From: Myxococcota bacterium
GTDB lineage: Bacteria > Myxococcota_A > UBA9160 > UBA4427
Length of the DNA stretch: 50,139 nt
Direction of reading: 5' to 3'
Assembly: GCA_028278345.1 (NCBI GenBank)
Contig: JANQEL010000089.1
Location: 1-50,139 of the forward strand
In this document: one piece after another, positions 9,178 to 17,919 of the stretch
How positions within the stretch are numbered: the first letter of the stretch is position 1
Layout of the letters: each line of letters opens with the position of its first letter
The notes under the pieces: model-generated
Database searches by the model: none
Told to the model about the DNA's origin: nothing
Seen by the model: only the letters and a program-made list of their open reading frames with translations
Made by a program: the position numbers and the translations under genes

Positions 9178-10782
9178 ATGACGGGCATTGCCGCACTTCT
9201 CGGCGCGCTCGGGGCCGTCGCCTTCGGCTTCGGGATCCTGAGTGCGATCCTCTCTCTCTTCCAACCTGTCACCGACGAGTACTTCGTCTGGCTTGGGCTC
9301 AACCTGATCGTTGGGGTCCTGCTCCTTGGGGGCGCCACCTTCTCGAGCCTCGACTCCCTGCGCGAGCGGATGGCCTCGGGCGAGGCGAAGCGCGTGGGTC
9401 GCTACGGCGCGAGCGCACTGCTCGGCACCGTCTTCGCAATCGCGATCCTGTGCATGCTCGCCTTCCTGTCGACGCGCTACAGCGCGCGCTTCGATTGGAC
9501 CGAGGCGCAGATCAACACCCTCTCCGAGCAGACCCTCGAGTTGCTCGAGCGCCTCGATCGCGATGTCGAGATCACCGCCTTCTTCAACGCGGCGGCGGCT
9601 CCACCGATCCGCGACCTGCTCGACCGCTATGCCCACGAGAGCGATCGCGTTTCGTTGGTCTTCGCGGATCCGAACCATCGCCCCGATCTCGTCGAAGCCT
9701 TCGGCATCGGCGACGAAGACCTCGCGCGCGGCCTCGTGCGCGTTTCGATGGGCGAGGCCCACTTCGACCTCGGTGAGTTCAGCGAGAGTGAGGTCACCAA
9801 TGCGCTCTTGCGTCTCACGCGGGGCGAGGAGCGCAAGATCTACTTTCTGGAGAACCACAACGAGCGCGCCATCGAGGGGGAACGCGCAGTTGGGGGCGCG
9901 GGCTACTCCCAGGCCGTCGCAGCGCTTCGCAACGAGACCTACGAGGTGGAGAGCCTCTTCCTCGCCGCGGCGGGCTCCGTGCCCGAGGACGCCGACCTCG
10001 TCGTCGTGGCGGGCCCGACACGCCCCTTGGCCGATGTCGAACACGAAGCCCTCGATCGTTTCGTCGCGTCGGGGGGCGCGATCATGGTGCTGCTCGATCC
10101 CCGGGCGAACACCGATCTCGCCGAAGACCTGCGCGGGTGGGGGATCGAGGTCGGGGAGGATGTCATCTTCGACGCGCGGCTCGCGCTCTTCGGTCAGGCC
10201 ACTTCGCCCTTCTCGGGGGGCTACGCCGAACATCCCATCACGGAAAAGCTCCGCGATGCCGTGCTCTTTCGCCTTGCGCGCAGTGTCGTGCCGGTGGAAG
10301 GGGAGGCTTTCGCGCAGTCGATCGTATTCACCGGAGAGGAATCGTGGGCCGAGCGCGATCTCGAAGGCTGGGCCGAGACCGGCAATGCCCGCTACGACGC
10401 CGACGATCTGCTCGGTCCGGTCTCGCTCATGATCGCCGGAGAAAGAGAGGTCGAAGCCGCTACTGAGCCGGGAGCCGACGATGCGTCCGATGGCCACGAT
10501 TCCAAGTCCTCGCGAATTGTCGTGGTGGGCGACTCGGACTTCGCGAGCAACGAACTCATCGGCGGTTCGCAGAACCGCGACCTCTTCGTGAACGCGGTGA
10601 ACTGGCTGGTCGACGACACAGACCAGATCTCGATCCGCCCGCCGGTGTCGCGTGCCTCGCGTTTCCAGATGACGGGCGACACCTTCCTGCGCATCCAGTT
10701 GCTCTCGCTCTTCGTCGTGCCCGAGATGATCGCCGCGACGGGCGTATTCGCCTGGTGGATGCGCCGCAAGCGCCAGGTGTGA
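9178..10782 (+). CDS. GldG-like ABC-transporter auxiliary protein
   Basis: 534 aa. Two or three N-terminal membrane segments (one in LGTVFAIAILCMLAFLS), then a large extracytoplasmic domain starting FDWTEAQINTLSEQT, the hallmark entry of GldG/ABC_transp_aux proteins, and a C-terminal membrane segment (LLSLFVVPEMIAATGVFAWW) with a basic end. The soluble part contains a class-I-glutamine-amidotransferase-like fold (DLVVVAGPTRPL, IVVVGDSDFASN). It starts one nucleotide after the permease stop. Works with the two upstream subunits as one exporter. Confidence 0.9.
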   Translation: MTGIAALLGALGAVAFGFGILSAILSLFQPVTDEYFVWLGLNLIVGVLLLGGATFSSLDSLRERMASGEAKRVGRYGASALLGTVFAIAILCMLAFLSTRYSARFDWTEAQINTLSEQTLELLERLDRDVEITAFFNAAAAPPIRDLLDRYAHESDRVSLVFADPNHRPDLVEAFGIGDEDLARGLVRVSMGEAHFDLGEFSESEVTNALLRLTRGEERKIYFLENHNERAIEGERAVGGAGYSQAVAALRNETYEVESLFLAAAGSVPEDADLVVVAGPTRPLADVEHEALDRFVASGGAIMVLLDPRANTDLAEDLRGWGIEVGEDVIFDARLALFGQATSPFSGGYAEHPITEKLRDAVLFRLARSVVPVEGEAFAQSIVFTGEESWAERDLEGWAETGNARYDADDLLGPVSLMIAGEREVEAATEPGADDASDGHDSKSSRIVVVGDSDFASNELIGGSQNRDLFVNAVNWLVDDTDQISIRPPVSRASRFQMTGDTFLRIQLLSLFVVPEMIAATGVFAWWMRRKRQV

Positions 10783-10788
10783 CGGCCG

Positions 10789-12243
10789 ATGCAACCGCGC
10801 AACGCCGCCATCCTCTTCTTCGTGGCCGCGGCCCTCGGCGCCTTCGTCTATCTATACGAGATCCAGGGCGGAGCGACCCGCGACGCCGCCGAGCGCGAAA
10901 GCCGCCGCATGTTTCCAGGCGTCGAGCCCGAAGGCATCGCCTTCATGGCGTTGCGCACGCGCGATGATCGCGCCTTCGAAGCCGTGCGCGAAGGCGAAGG
11001 GTGGTTGATCCAATCGCCCATCGCGTTCGCCGGGGACGAGGTGAGCCTCGACGCGATGGCGAGTGCGCTCGCGAACCTCGAAACCGACGCCGCGATCGAC
11101 GACCCGGCGAAGCCCGAGGTCTACGGTCTCGGCGACAACGCGGGATGGGTGCGCTTCCGCGTCGGCGGCGAGACCTTCGGGCTCGGCCTCGGTGCCGATA
11201 CGCCCGTCGGCGGCAACGTCTACGTCGGCCGCGAAGGATCGGACGAAGTCTTCACCGTGCCGTCGTTCCGCGTGAGCTCGTTCGATCGCGAACTCTCCGA
11301 CCTGCGCGACAAACGCGTCTTCGGCTTCGACCGCACGCGGGTCGAACGCATCGTGGTCGGTTGGCCAGAGGGCAGCGTGACCGTCGAGCGCGGGGCGGAT
11401 GAAGGCGAATGGAGCATCGCGCATCCCGCCCATGCGAAGGGGCCCGCGGACGAAGCGACGATCGACGGACTGCTGAGCGATCTCGCATTCCTGCGTGCCG
11501 CCGATTTCGTCGATCCACCCAACGCCGAGGCCAACGCGGCGATTGGGGGTGAGGCCTTCATCACCTTGCGCCTCGGCCTCGAGGCGGCAGAAGGCGATCC
11601 GCTGGAGATCGGGCTTCGTGCGGTCGAGGACTCCGATAGCGATGACTTCCTCGTGCGCGCGGGGGAGGGCACGACTCTCTTCAAGGTGTCGCGCGGTCGG
11701 CTCGGCGAACTGCCACGCGAAGTCTTCGCATACCGCTTCAAGCAGCTCAGCCAGTTCGATGTCTCCGACGTGAAGGCCTTCGAGCTCGAGTTCGCCGACA
11801 CCTCGGCCACGAGTTCCGTCGAACCCGTGCGCGTGCGCGTCGAGCGCATCGAGACCGGTTGGCGAGCGGGCGGTGCCGAGTGGCGCCCCGGCAAGGCGGG
11901 TGGGTTGATGTCCGAATTGGCGAAACTCGAAGCCATCTCGGTGCTGGCCGAAGCCGGAGAGGAGGTTTCGCTCGGCGAACTCGGTCTCGAGCCGCCGCGC
12001 GTGGTCGTTCGCGCGTACGGTCGTCGCGAGGGTGAAGCCGCCGCACCGTTGCTAGCAGAGGTGGCCCTCGGCCGACGTGACGAGGGCGTCGGCATCGTGG
12101 CCCAGGCTGCGGGGCAGTCGGCCGTCTATCGCATCGACGAAGCTCTCGCGGATTCGTTTCCCGTCGACCTCGCGGCCTACGAGGCCCGCTTCCTCGCACC
12201 GCCCGCACCACCCCCCGACGACCGCGTCGACGAAGCGCCTTGA
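10789..12243 (+). CDS. DUF4340 domain protein of the GldA/F/G-type exporter locus
   Basis: 484 aa with one N-terminal membrane anchor (AAILFFVAAALGAFVYLYEI) and a periplasmic region with repeated DUF4340 units: motifs such as FEAVREGEGWLIQSP, YGLGDNAGWVRFRVG and LGADTPVGGNVYV recur in variant form later. DUF4340 genes commonly follow gldG-like genes in Proteobacteria, matching the order here; the spacing is 6 nt. Function unknown, presumably a periplasmic partner of the exporter. Ends 8 nt before the convergent DUF748 gene. Confidence 0.88.
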   Translation: MQPRNAAILFFVAAALGAFVYLYEIQGGATRDAAERESRRMFPGVEPEGIAFMALRTRDDRAFEAVREGEGWLIQSPIAFAGDEVSLDAMASALANLETDAAIDDPAKPEVYGLGDNAGWVRFRVGGETFGLGLGADTPVGGNVYVGREGSDEVFTVPSFRVSSFDRELSDLRDKRVFGFDRTRVERIVVGWPEGSVTVERGADEGEWSIAHPAHAKGPADEATIDGLLSDLAFLRAADFVDPPNAEANAAIGGEAFITLRLGLEAAEGDPLEIGLRAVEDSDSDDFLVRAGEGTTLFKVSRGRLGELPREVFAYRFKQLSQFDVSDVKAFELEFADTSATSSVEPVRVRVERIETGWRAGGAEWRPGKAGGLMSELAKLEAISVLAEAGEEVSLGELGLEPPRVVVRAYGRREGEAAAPLLAEVALGRRDEGVGIVAQAAGQSAVYRIDEALADSFPVDLAAYEARFLAPPAPPPDDRVDEAP

Positions 12244-12251
12244 GACCGTAG

Positions 12252-14489
12252 TTACGGTGAAGCCGGCGTCGGTTCGGGTGCCTCGGGCGCGGGACGCGGC
12301 ACCAGTGCGAGCGCGACCCCAGGCGTTCCGACCGGCACCTGGGGATCGATCACGATCTGGCCTTCCGCCACCGCGAGCTGTTCGATCAACAGAGTGCGAA
12401 TGCGTTCGGCGCGCGCCCCTGCAAGGGCGTCGAGGTCGGTGTCTTCGGCCTTTCCGTCGTCGGGGCCGACCTGGCCGCGCAGGGAGACCGCAAGCGTCGG
12501 TCGCTGCAGCAGCAGATTCACGATGGGTTCGAGCTGCTGCGACGCGCCCTCGGGTGCCTCGCGACTCTTCGCCTCGAAGACCACGACGGGCTCACCCACT
12601 TCTTCGTCGCCACCCGGCACCACCGCGGTGACGAGCTTGAGGGGAGAGGTGAGGGCGCCCACGAAGGCCGTGCGCATCGCGTCTAGGGCGATCTCGCGCA
12701 GGCCGATGTCGGTCTCTTCGCCCTGCTGCTCGATCGGGACGTCGAGGGCGATCTTCCCCTCGTGGTCACGCAGCAGCGCAAGGGCCATTGCGAGGGACAT
12801 GCCGAACTGCTCCTCGAACCCGCCGTCCCCCGCTTCTTCGACGGCGAGGTCGTCGAAGGTGACCTCGTTCTCGGCGCTGAGGCCTCCACCGCTCTGTTCG
12901 ATCTTCGAATGCACGCTGAGCTTTCCGCGCTCGACGACGTAGCCCGCGAGCGAGAGTGCGTAGGCGTTGAAGGGCGCGAGGGCGAGGTCTTCGAGATCGA
13001 TCGCGAGGGAGCGACCGTCGCCGACCCCGCCCTTCACGGCGAGCATGGCGTCGCGGTTCGACAGGCGCAGGTCGATCTTCTTCACGCTCCCGCTGCTCGG
13101 ATCGATGCGAGCCGCCTCGAAGTCGATGTCTTCGAACTCTTCGCGAAAGCGGGGTTCGGTGGTGTGGTCTGCGAACGCGAAGCGGCCGTCCACGATCTGC
13201 ACGAAGTCGAGCTGGATCTCGGGTGTGGGGGACGACTCGTCTTCGGAGGCGGTGTCGCCTTCGCCCTCGCCGGGGTCCGCAGCCAGGGCGCTGCCGCCGT
13301 GGGTGAAGAGGATGTCGGGTTCTTGCAGGGTGATCCCGGCCAGGCGCACGAGGGGCGAACCCAGGAGCATCCCTTCGGAATCGACCTGGACGCTCGCTTC
13401 GCGCAGGTCGATCTCGAGTTGCTTCCAGGCGAGGGCGATCTCGCGCGCTTCTTCCTCCGGGCTGTTCTCGGCGGAAAGCCCATCGACCGCGATCCGCCCG
13501 CTGACGGCGGCGCTGCGGTTTTCCTCATCGTCGCTCGTGACGCGAAGGGAGAGGTCGGTGTCGAGTTGGCCCGCGCTGAGCCAGTTCGACCAGGGCGCGA
13601 CATCGGCGGCGCGCGCGAGGATCGGAAGAGGGACGTCCCGGGTTTCGAAACGCCCTTCGAAGGCGAGGGGAGTCAGGCCGAGTTCGCCGGCGAGGGCGGC
13701 GGCCGGCGGTGGGGCACCGTCCGTGGTTTCGACCTTCGGAAAGACGACGTTCACCTCGACGGGGAAGCGGTGTGCTTCCTGCAGCGATACGTTGCTCGAA
13801 TGGGTGTCGATCGCGAGTTGGAGGTCGATGATCGGTGCGAGGTCGATGTGCGCGGTGGCGAGATCGAAGCCAGCCAGCGTGAAGCCGTCGCCCTCGATCA
13901 GCGCCCCATCGAGGGCGATCGAATCGATCGCGAGGCGCAGGGGCGCGTCGGTGTCCGCGCCTTCGTCGACCAGAGCGAGATCGAAACCGCTCACGCGCAG
14001 CGATGCGATCTCGATGGCCAGGGGTTCGCTCGCGCTTTCCGTCGCGGGTTCGGGAGCGGTCTCGCTGCCAGCCAGGCCCTCGACATCGAGGCTTCCATCC
14101 TCGAGACGGCGCATGCGGATGCGGGGTGAGACGAGTTCGATGTTCGCGAGGGTCGGCGTACCCGCCACCGTGGGCGCCCACGAGATCCGAGCCTCTGCGC
14201 GTTCGAGCCGAAGCAGATCCTCCGTGGGCGTGTGATTCTCGCTGGCGATTCCGGCGACGCGCAGGCCCTCGATGGCCAGCGCACCCCGCAGCAACGCGAG
14301 ATCGACGTCGTCGACCTCGACCTCGACCCCCAGGGCCGCCGACCCCTCGCTCTCGATCAGCGCTTCGACTGCGACGGGCAGAACCGCTCGTCCGATCGCG
14401 ATCAGGCCCAGCAGCCCCAGCGCGAAACGCAGGGCGAGGCGGCGCGCGGGCGCGGAAGCGGGGGAGGTCGTCGGTTCGGGGGAGGTCAC
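12252..14489 (-). CDS. DUF748/AsmA-like envelope protein
   Basis: 745 aa: one N-terminal membrane segment (ALRFALGLLGLIAIGRAVL), then a long beta-rich periplasmic region of the DUF748/AsmA-like type (VEVDDVDLALLRGALAIEGL, later ALAPFNAYALSLAGYVVERG, the AsmA_2-like signature), and an OmpA-like C-terminal block (LQRPTLAVSLRGQV with DALAGARAERIRTLLIEQ). Such proteins are thought to bridge the periplasm and help lipid or outer-membrane homeostasis. An acidic low-complexity linker (DPGEGEGDTASEDESS) lies mid-protein. Downstream gene of the holB-tatD-suhB series, 42 nt after suhB. Confidence 0.87.
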   Translation of the reverse strand: MTSPEPTTSPASAPARRLALRFALGLLGLIAIGRAVLPVAVEALIESEGSAALGVEVEVDDVDLALLRGALAIEGLRVAGIASENHTPTEDLLRLERAEARISWAPTVAGTPTLANIELVSPRIRMRRLEDGSLDVEGLAGSETAPEPATESASEPLAIEIASLRVSGFDLALVDEGADTDAPLRLAIDSIALDGALIEGDGFTLAGFDLATAHIDLAPIIDLQLAIDTHSSNVSLQEAHRFPVEVNVVFPKVETTDGAPPPAAALAGELGLTPLAFEGRFETRDVPLPILARAADVAPWSNWLSAGQLDTDLSLRVTSDDEENRSAAVSGRIAVDGLSAENSPEEEAREIALAWKQLEIDLREASVQVDSEGMLLGSPLVRLAGITLQEPDILFTHGGSALAADPGEGEGDTASEDESSPTPEIQLDFVQIVDGRFAFADHTTEPRFREEFEDIDFEAARIDPSSGSVKKIDLRLSNRDAMLAVKGGVGDGRSLAIDLEDLALAPFNAYALSLAGYVVERGKLSVHSKIEQSGGGLSAENEVTFDDLAVEEAGDGGFEEQFGMSLAMALALLRDHEGKIALDVPIEQQGEETDIGLREIALDAMRTAFVGALTSPLKLVTAVVPGGDEEVGEPVVVFEAKSREAPEGASQQLEPIVNLLLQRPTLAVSLRGQVGPDDGKAEDTDLDALAGARAERIRTLLIEQLAVAEGQIVIDPQVPVGTPGVALALVPRPAPEAPEPTPASP

Positions 14490-14531
14490 GTTGCGAAAGG
14501 ATGTCGGGGCGCGGTTCCGGGTGATGGGCGG

Positions 14532-15389
14532 CTACGCCGAAGTCGGACGGGAGTCGTGGGAACGAAGCACGGCGAGGACTTCTTCGTGGATGCGACCGTT
14601 GCTCGAAACGATCTCCACTCCCGACGCTGGTGCCGGGCCCCCCTCGACGTCGGAAACGCGACCGCCCGCTTCCTCGACGATCAGGCGGCCGGCGGCAACG
14701 TCCCAGGGGTGTAGCTTGAACTCCCAGTAGGCGTCCAGTCGCCCGGCGGCCACGTAACACAGATCGAGGGCCGCGCTGCCGTCGCGTCGCAGGCCGCGGG
14801 CCGACTTCACCATCTGCGAGAACTGCGAGAGGTTGTCGTGCTCGCTTCGATGCACGTCGTAGGCGAAGCCCGTGGCGACCAGGGCGTCGGCGAGGCGCGG
14901 AGCCTGCGATACGGCGAGCCGGCGCGCCCCGAGCCGGGCACCGGCGCCCCGTCGCGCCTGGAAACACTCGTCGAGCAGGGGGTCGTAGACGACGCCGAGT
15001 TCGCTCTCCCCTCCCAGTTCGACTGCGATCGAAACACAGAAGCGCGGAAAGCCGTGGGCGTAGTTCACGGTGCCATCGAGGGGGTCGATCACCCAGCGAT
15101 AGCCGCTCGCGGCGGCCTCGACTTCGACGTGATCGCCGCCTTCTTCGGCGAGGATCGCATCCTCGGGATGGGCCTCGCGGATGCCATCGACGATCAGGGT
15201 CTCGCATGCGCGATCGACTTCGGTGACGAGGTCGATCGATGCGCTCTTGGTGTCGATCTCGAGGCGGCTCTCGTAGCGCTCGCGCTGGATCGCACCCGCA
15301 CCGCGCGCGAGGCGCACGGCCGTATCGAGGCGTGCGCCGATTTCGCCGGGTTCGTTCACCGCCGCAGGTCCATCAAGCCGCGTCTTCAT
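14532..15389 (-). CDS. suhB: Inositol monophosphatase family protein (SuhB-like)
   Basis: 285 aa Mg-dependent phosphatase. Motifs: ILAEEGG (metal Glu), WVIDPLDGTVNYAHGFP (WxxDPxDGTxNF-type, catalytic), and WDVAAGRLIVEEAGG near the end, the third conserved motif. Cytoplasmic; hydrolyses inositol-1-phosphate or related sugar phosphates, and in some bacteria SuhB also acts with the NusA antitermination complex. ATG 15389 begins MKTRLDGPAAV. The start lies inside a 16-bp tandem duplication whose other copy overlaps the tatD stop codon (see finding). 12 nt after tatD. Confidence 0.92.
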   Translation of the reverse strand: MKTRLDGPAAVNEPGEIGARLDTAVRLARGAGAIQRERYESRLEIDTKSASIDLVTEVDRACETLIVDGIREAHPEDAILAEEGGDHVEVEAAASGYRWVIDPLDGTVNYAHGFPRFCVSIAVELGGESELGVVYDPLLDECFQARRGAGARLGARRLAVSQAPRLADALVATGFAYDVHRSEHDNLSQFSQMVKSARGLRRDGSAALDLCYVAAGRLDAYWEFKLHPWDVAAGRLIVEEAGGRVSDVEGGPAPASGVEIVSSNGRIHEEVLAVLRSHDSRPTSA

Positions 15390-15408
15390 TCGGCCGCGTC
15401 TTCATTTG
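15377..15408. repeat. 16-bp tandem duplication at the tatD/suhB junction
   Basis: Two copies of a 16-nt unit, GCCGCGTCTTCATTCG (15377-15392) and GCCGCGTCTTCATTTG (15393-15408), differ at one base. On the minus strand each carries ATGAAGACGCGGC. The distal copy puts an ATG (15405) over the tatD stop as ATGA, but that frame ends after ten codons (MKTRPNEDAA); the proximal copy is the suhB start. Confidence 0.9.
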
Positions 15409-16199
15409 GCCGCGGCGCCGAGACGGAAGAAGCTCCGCGCGTTGTCACTCGTGATCCGCGCCACGTCTTCCACGCTGGTCTCGTGCAGGCTTGCGAGGGT
15501 CTCGCCGACGCGGGGCACCCAGGCGGGTTCGTTGCGGCGTCCGCGATGGCCTTCGGGTGCGAGGAAGGGCGCATCGGTCTCGACCATCAGGCGGTCCAAC
15601 GGCAGCCCGCGCGCGACATCGCGCAGATCGTTGCTGCGCTTGAAGGTCACGATCCCCGAGAACGAAACGTAGAAGCGATGTTCGAGGGCGCGCTTCGCAA
15701 ACGGCAGGGTCCCCGTGTAGCAGTGGAGCACGCCGTCGAGCTGGCCTTCCCCGACCTCGATCCAGATGCCGAGCAGGTCGTCGTAGGCGTTCGGCTCGTC
15801 GCCGCGCACGTGGATGACCACGGGCATGTCGAGTTCGCGCGCCACGGCGACCTGTTCGCGAAAGACCTCGAGCTGCACCTGGCGCGGTGAGTTCATGTAG
15901 TGATAATCGAGACCACACTCGCCCAGCGCCATCACGCGCGGATGCGCTAGCCACTCGCGGATCGCCGCGCGATTGGCGTCGTCGAGCTGGCTCGCTTCGT
16001 GGGGGTGCACGCCGACCGCGGCATAGACCTCGGGCAGCGCATCGGCGAGGGCCACCGCGGCGGCATTGCCCGCGATCCCGTAGCCCGAGCCGATCGCGAT
16101 CATCACGTCGACGCCCGACTCCTTCGCGCGCGCGAGCACTTCTTTGCGGTCGGCGTCGAACTTCGACGCGGTGACGTGGCAGTGGCTGTCGATCCACAT
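15402..16199 (-). CDS. tatD: TatD family metal-dependent hydrolase
   Basis: 265 aa TIM-barrel deoxyribonuclease/hydrolase. Signature HxH at the N-terminus (MWIDSHCHVTASKF), metal Glu in ALGECGLDYHY, conserved His in VIHVRG and HCYTGTLPFAK, and the terminal Asp in LMVETDAPFLAPEGHRGRRN. The start ATG 16199 places the HxH at residue 6, as usual for the family; the longer frame upstream runs into the palindrome and is rejected. Lies between suhB and holB; in many bacteria tatD follows holB, as here, although tmk is not present. Confidence 0.94.
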   Translation of the reverse strand: MWIDSHCHVTASKFDADRKEVLARAKESGVDVMIAIGSGYGIAGNAAAVALADALPEVYAAVGVHPHEASQLDDANRAAIREWLAHPRVMALGECGLDYHYMNSPRQVQLEVFREQVAVARELDMPVVIHVRGDEPNAYDDLLGIWIEVGEGQLDGVLHCYTGTLPFAKRALEHRFYVSFSGIVTFKRSNDLRDVARGLPLDRLMVETDAPFLAPEGHRGRRNEPAWVPRVGETLASLHETSVEDVARITSDNARSFFRLGAAAK

Positions 16200-16203
16200 G
16201 TGA

Positions 16204-16363
16204 GCAATCCGTTGTAGAACCCTGACCGAGCCAGCCGTAGTCATTCGGTTCGGCGTCAAGGCGCGTGACAGTGGGCGTAGCACAGCTACGGCCGCTGTTG
16301 CGCAACGCAGACGCCGGGTCGAAGGGCTGCGGATGGCGACCGAAGGGTTCTGCAACGGGTTGC
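16204..16363. repeat. 160-bp near-perfect long palindrome filling the holB-tatD gap
   Basis: The outer arms 16204-16223 (GCAATCCGTTGTAGAACCCT) and 16344-16363 (AGGGTTCTGCAACGGGTTGC) are complementary at 18 of 20 positions. The centre is CGTAGCACAGCTACG (16276-16290), with its midpoint at 16283, the midpoint of the whole element. Intermediate segments also pair (16230-16257 against the segment near 16310-16337, 21 of 28 positions by eye), with many mismatches of the T/C type that would be G-U pairs in RNA. The element ends exactly at the holB stop codon and 5 nt before the tatD start. It could be an intergenic palindromic repeat, a small MITE-like insertion or an RNA hairpin controlling holB-tatD expression. 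Confidence 0.85.
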
Positions 16364-17265
16364 TAGGACGCGAGGCTCCCGCGAACTGCGAACAGCGCGC
16401 GCTCCGCGACCATCTGGGGATTCGCATTGCGCTGCACGAGATCCTTGCGGCACTGAGCGAGGGCCCTGTGGGCGTCGAGCTTCTTGCGGACGTCGCGGCG
16501 CCCGGCCTCGACATCCTGCTTCACGCGTTCCCCGAGCCAGCCGGTTCCGACCTCGAGCAGCACCTCGACGGCTTCGGCCGCCACGGCGCGACTACCGCGA
16601 TACTCCTCCGCCCAGTCGAGCAACTGCGAAAGCCCCGCCGATTCGATCGCGTCGAAGCGTCGCAGTACGTCTGCGCGATCTTCCGGGAGATCGTCGGCGC
16701 GCAGCGCGAAGCGCGTTTCATCGGGAAAGCGGATCTTCTGGCAGCGCGAGCGGATCGTGGCGGCGAGCGGTGCACTGCTTGCGCTCGCCAGGATGAGGGC
16801 CGTCTTCTCCGGCGGTTCTTCGAGGAGTTTGAGCAGGCTGTTCTGGGCTTCCTGGTTCAGCCACTCGGCGTCGGCGATCACCAGCACGCGGTAGCCGCCT
16901 TCGTTCGCGCCGAGGCGCAGGGCCTGCTGGGCCGCGCGAATCTGGCCGATGCGCACGCGGGTCCCGTCGGGGCCCCTGTCCACCCAATACAGGTCGGGGT
17001 GGTCGCCGATGTGACGAAAGAGCGGGCCCTTCTTGCCCGCGCCATCGAGTTCGACCGGGGCTGCGCTCTCCGTCGAGCGCTGGCATTCCCTGCACCGTTC
17101 GCAGGGGCGCTCGTCGGGGTTCGTGCAGACCAGGGCCCGGGCGAAACGCCGAGCCTCGGCCCCCACGGTTTCCGGCGGCCCGGATAGGAGATAAGCGGAG
17201 TGAATTCGCCCGGTTGCGAGGGCTCGGTCGAGCAAAACCCGGGCGTTGTTCGCGGCTTCCGTCAT
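16363..17265 (-). CDS. holB: DNA polymerase III delta' subunit
   Basis: 300 aa clamp-loader subunit. AAA+ fold with a degenerate nucleotide site (SAYLLSGPPETVGAEARRF), zinc module CTNPDERPCERCRECQ (four Cys, as in gamma/delta'), and the conserved NSLLKLLEEPPEKT and SRCQKIRF motifs (SRC). Loads the sliding clamp with gamma/tau and delta. ATG 17265 (MTEAANNARVLLDRAL) is preferred; the frame stays open 14 codons upstream to 17307. It is the first gene of the minus-strand series and faces the divergent bactofilin gene. Confidence 0.92.
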   Translation of the reverse strand: MTEAANNARVLLDRALATGRIHSAYLLSGPPETVGAEARRFARALVCTNPDERPCERCRECQRSTESAAPVELDGAGKKGPLFRHIGDHPDLYWVDRGPDGTRVRIGQIRAAQQALRLGANEGGYRVLVIADAEWLNQEAQNSLLKLLEEPPEKTALILASASSAPLAATIRSRCQKIRFPDETRFALRADDLPEDRADVLRRFDAIESAGLSQLLDWAEEYRGSRAVAAEAVEVLLEVGTGWLGERVKQDVEAGRRDVRKKLDAHRALAQCRKDLVQRNANPQMVAERALFAVRGSLAS

Positions 17266-17421
17266 CGCGCGCGCAGCGTAGCACGCGACCTGCGTGCTCA
17301 TGGCCACGCACCTTTTCCGCTAAAGGCTCCGAATCGCGAAAGATCCGAAGACTTTCACCTCAAGGTCCGCGCAACCGGGCCGATTCGGAAGAGAACAAAC
17401 CACTGGAGGAGGGTGGATCCA

Positions 17422-17904
17422 ATGGCAATCAGTGGATTCGGACGACCCAAAGGGGAGGAAGGAAGCATGGCGGCACCGGCGAGCAGTAGCGGCGGAGGTG
17501 GCATGGCCAACCTGTCCGCATTCATCGATCAGGGTTCGGTCTTCGAGGGCAAACTCAGCTTCAAGGACACTGTCCGCATCGATGGTGGGTTCAAGGGTGA
17601 GATCTCCAGTGAGAACACCTTGATCGTCGGCGAGTCGGGCGAGATCGACGCCACGATCCAGTCCCCCACCGTCGTCGTGAGCGGCACCGTCACCGGCAAC
17701 ATCCAGGCCAGCGAGAGCGTGGTGCTCCACAAGAGCGCCCAGGTCGACGGTGACATCGAAACGACTTCGATCGCGATCGAGAAGGGCGCCATCTTCAACG
17801 GCAGCCTCTCGATGGGCAAGGCCGGCGCGAAGGCCAGTGGCCTCAAGTCGGTATCCGGCGGCTCGGACAAGCCGTCTGATTCGCAGGGCGACGCGCAGAA
17901 GTAG
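17422..17904 (+). CDS. Bactofilin (polymer-forming cytoskeletal protein)
   Basis: 160 aa with the compact right-handed beta-helix of bactofilins: repeats such as GSVFEGKLSFKDTVRIDG, GEISSENTLIVGESG, ATIQSPTVVVSGTVTGNI and IEKGAIFNGSLSMGK. A flexible Gly/Ser-rich N-terminus and a charged, Gly/Ser-rich C-terminal tail flank the core. Bactofilins polymerise without nucleotide, often at the membrane, and organise cell shape or polarity. GGAGGAGGG (17405-17413) lies 8 nt before ATG 17422. An alternative ATG at 17467 follows a GGAAGGAAG. Convergent with the next gene, 15 nt apart. Confidence 0.93.
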   Translation: MAISGFGRPKGEEGSMAAPASSSGGGGMANLSAFIDQGSVFEGKLSFKDTVRIDGGFKGEISSENTLIVGESGEIDATIQSPTVVVSGTVTGNIQASESVVLHKSAQVDGDIETTSIAIEKGAIFNGSLSMGKAGAKASGLKSVSGGSDKPSDSQGDAQK

Positions 17905-17919
17905 CCTCCCTCTCGGGTT

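Noticed and set aside
8971..10794. 607-aa minus-strand open frame
   Set aside because: Antisense shadow of the GldG-like gene.
12762..14129. 455-aa plus-strand open frame
   Set aside because: Antisense shadow of the DUF748 gene.
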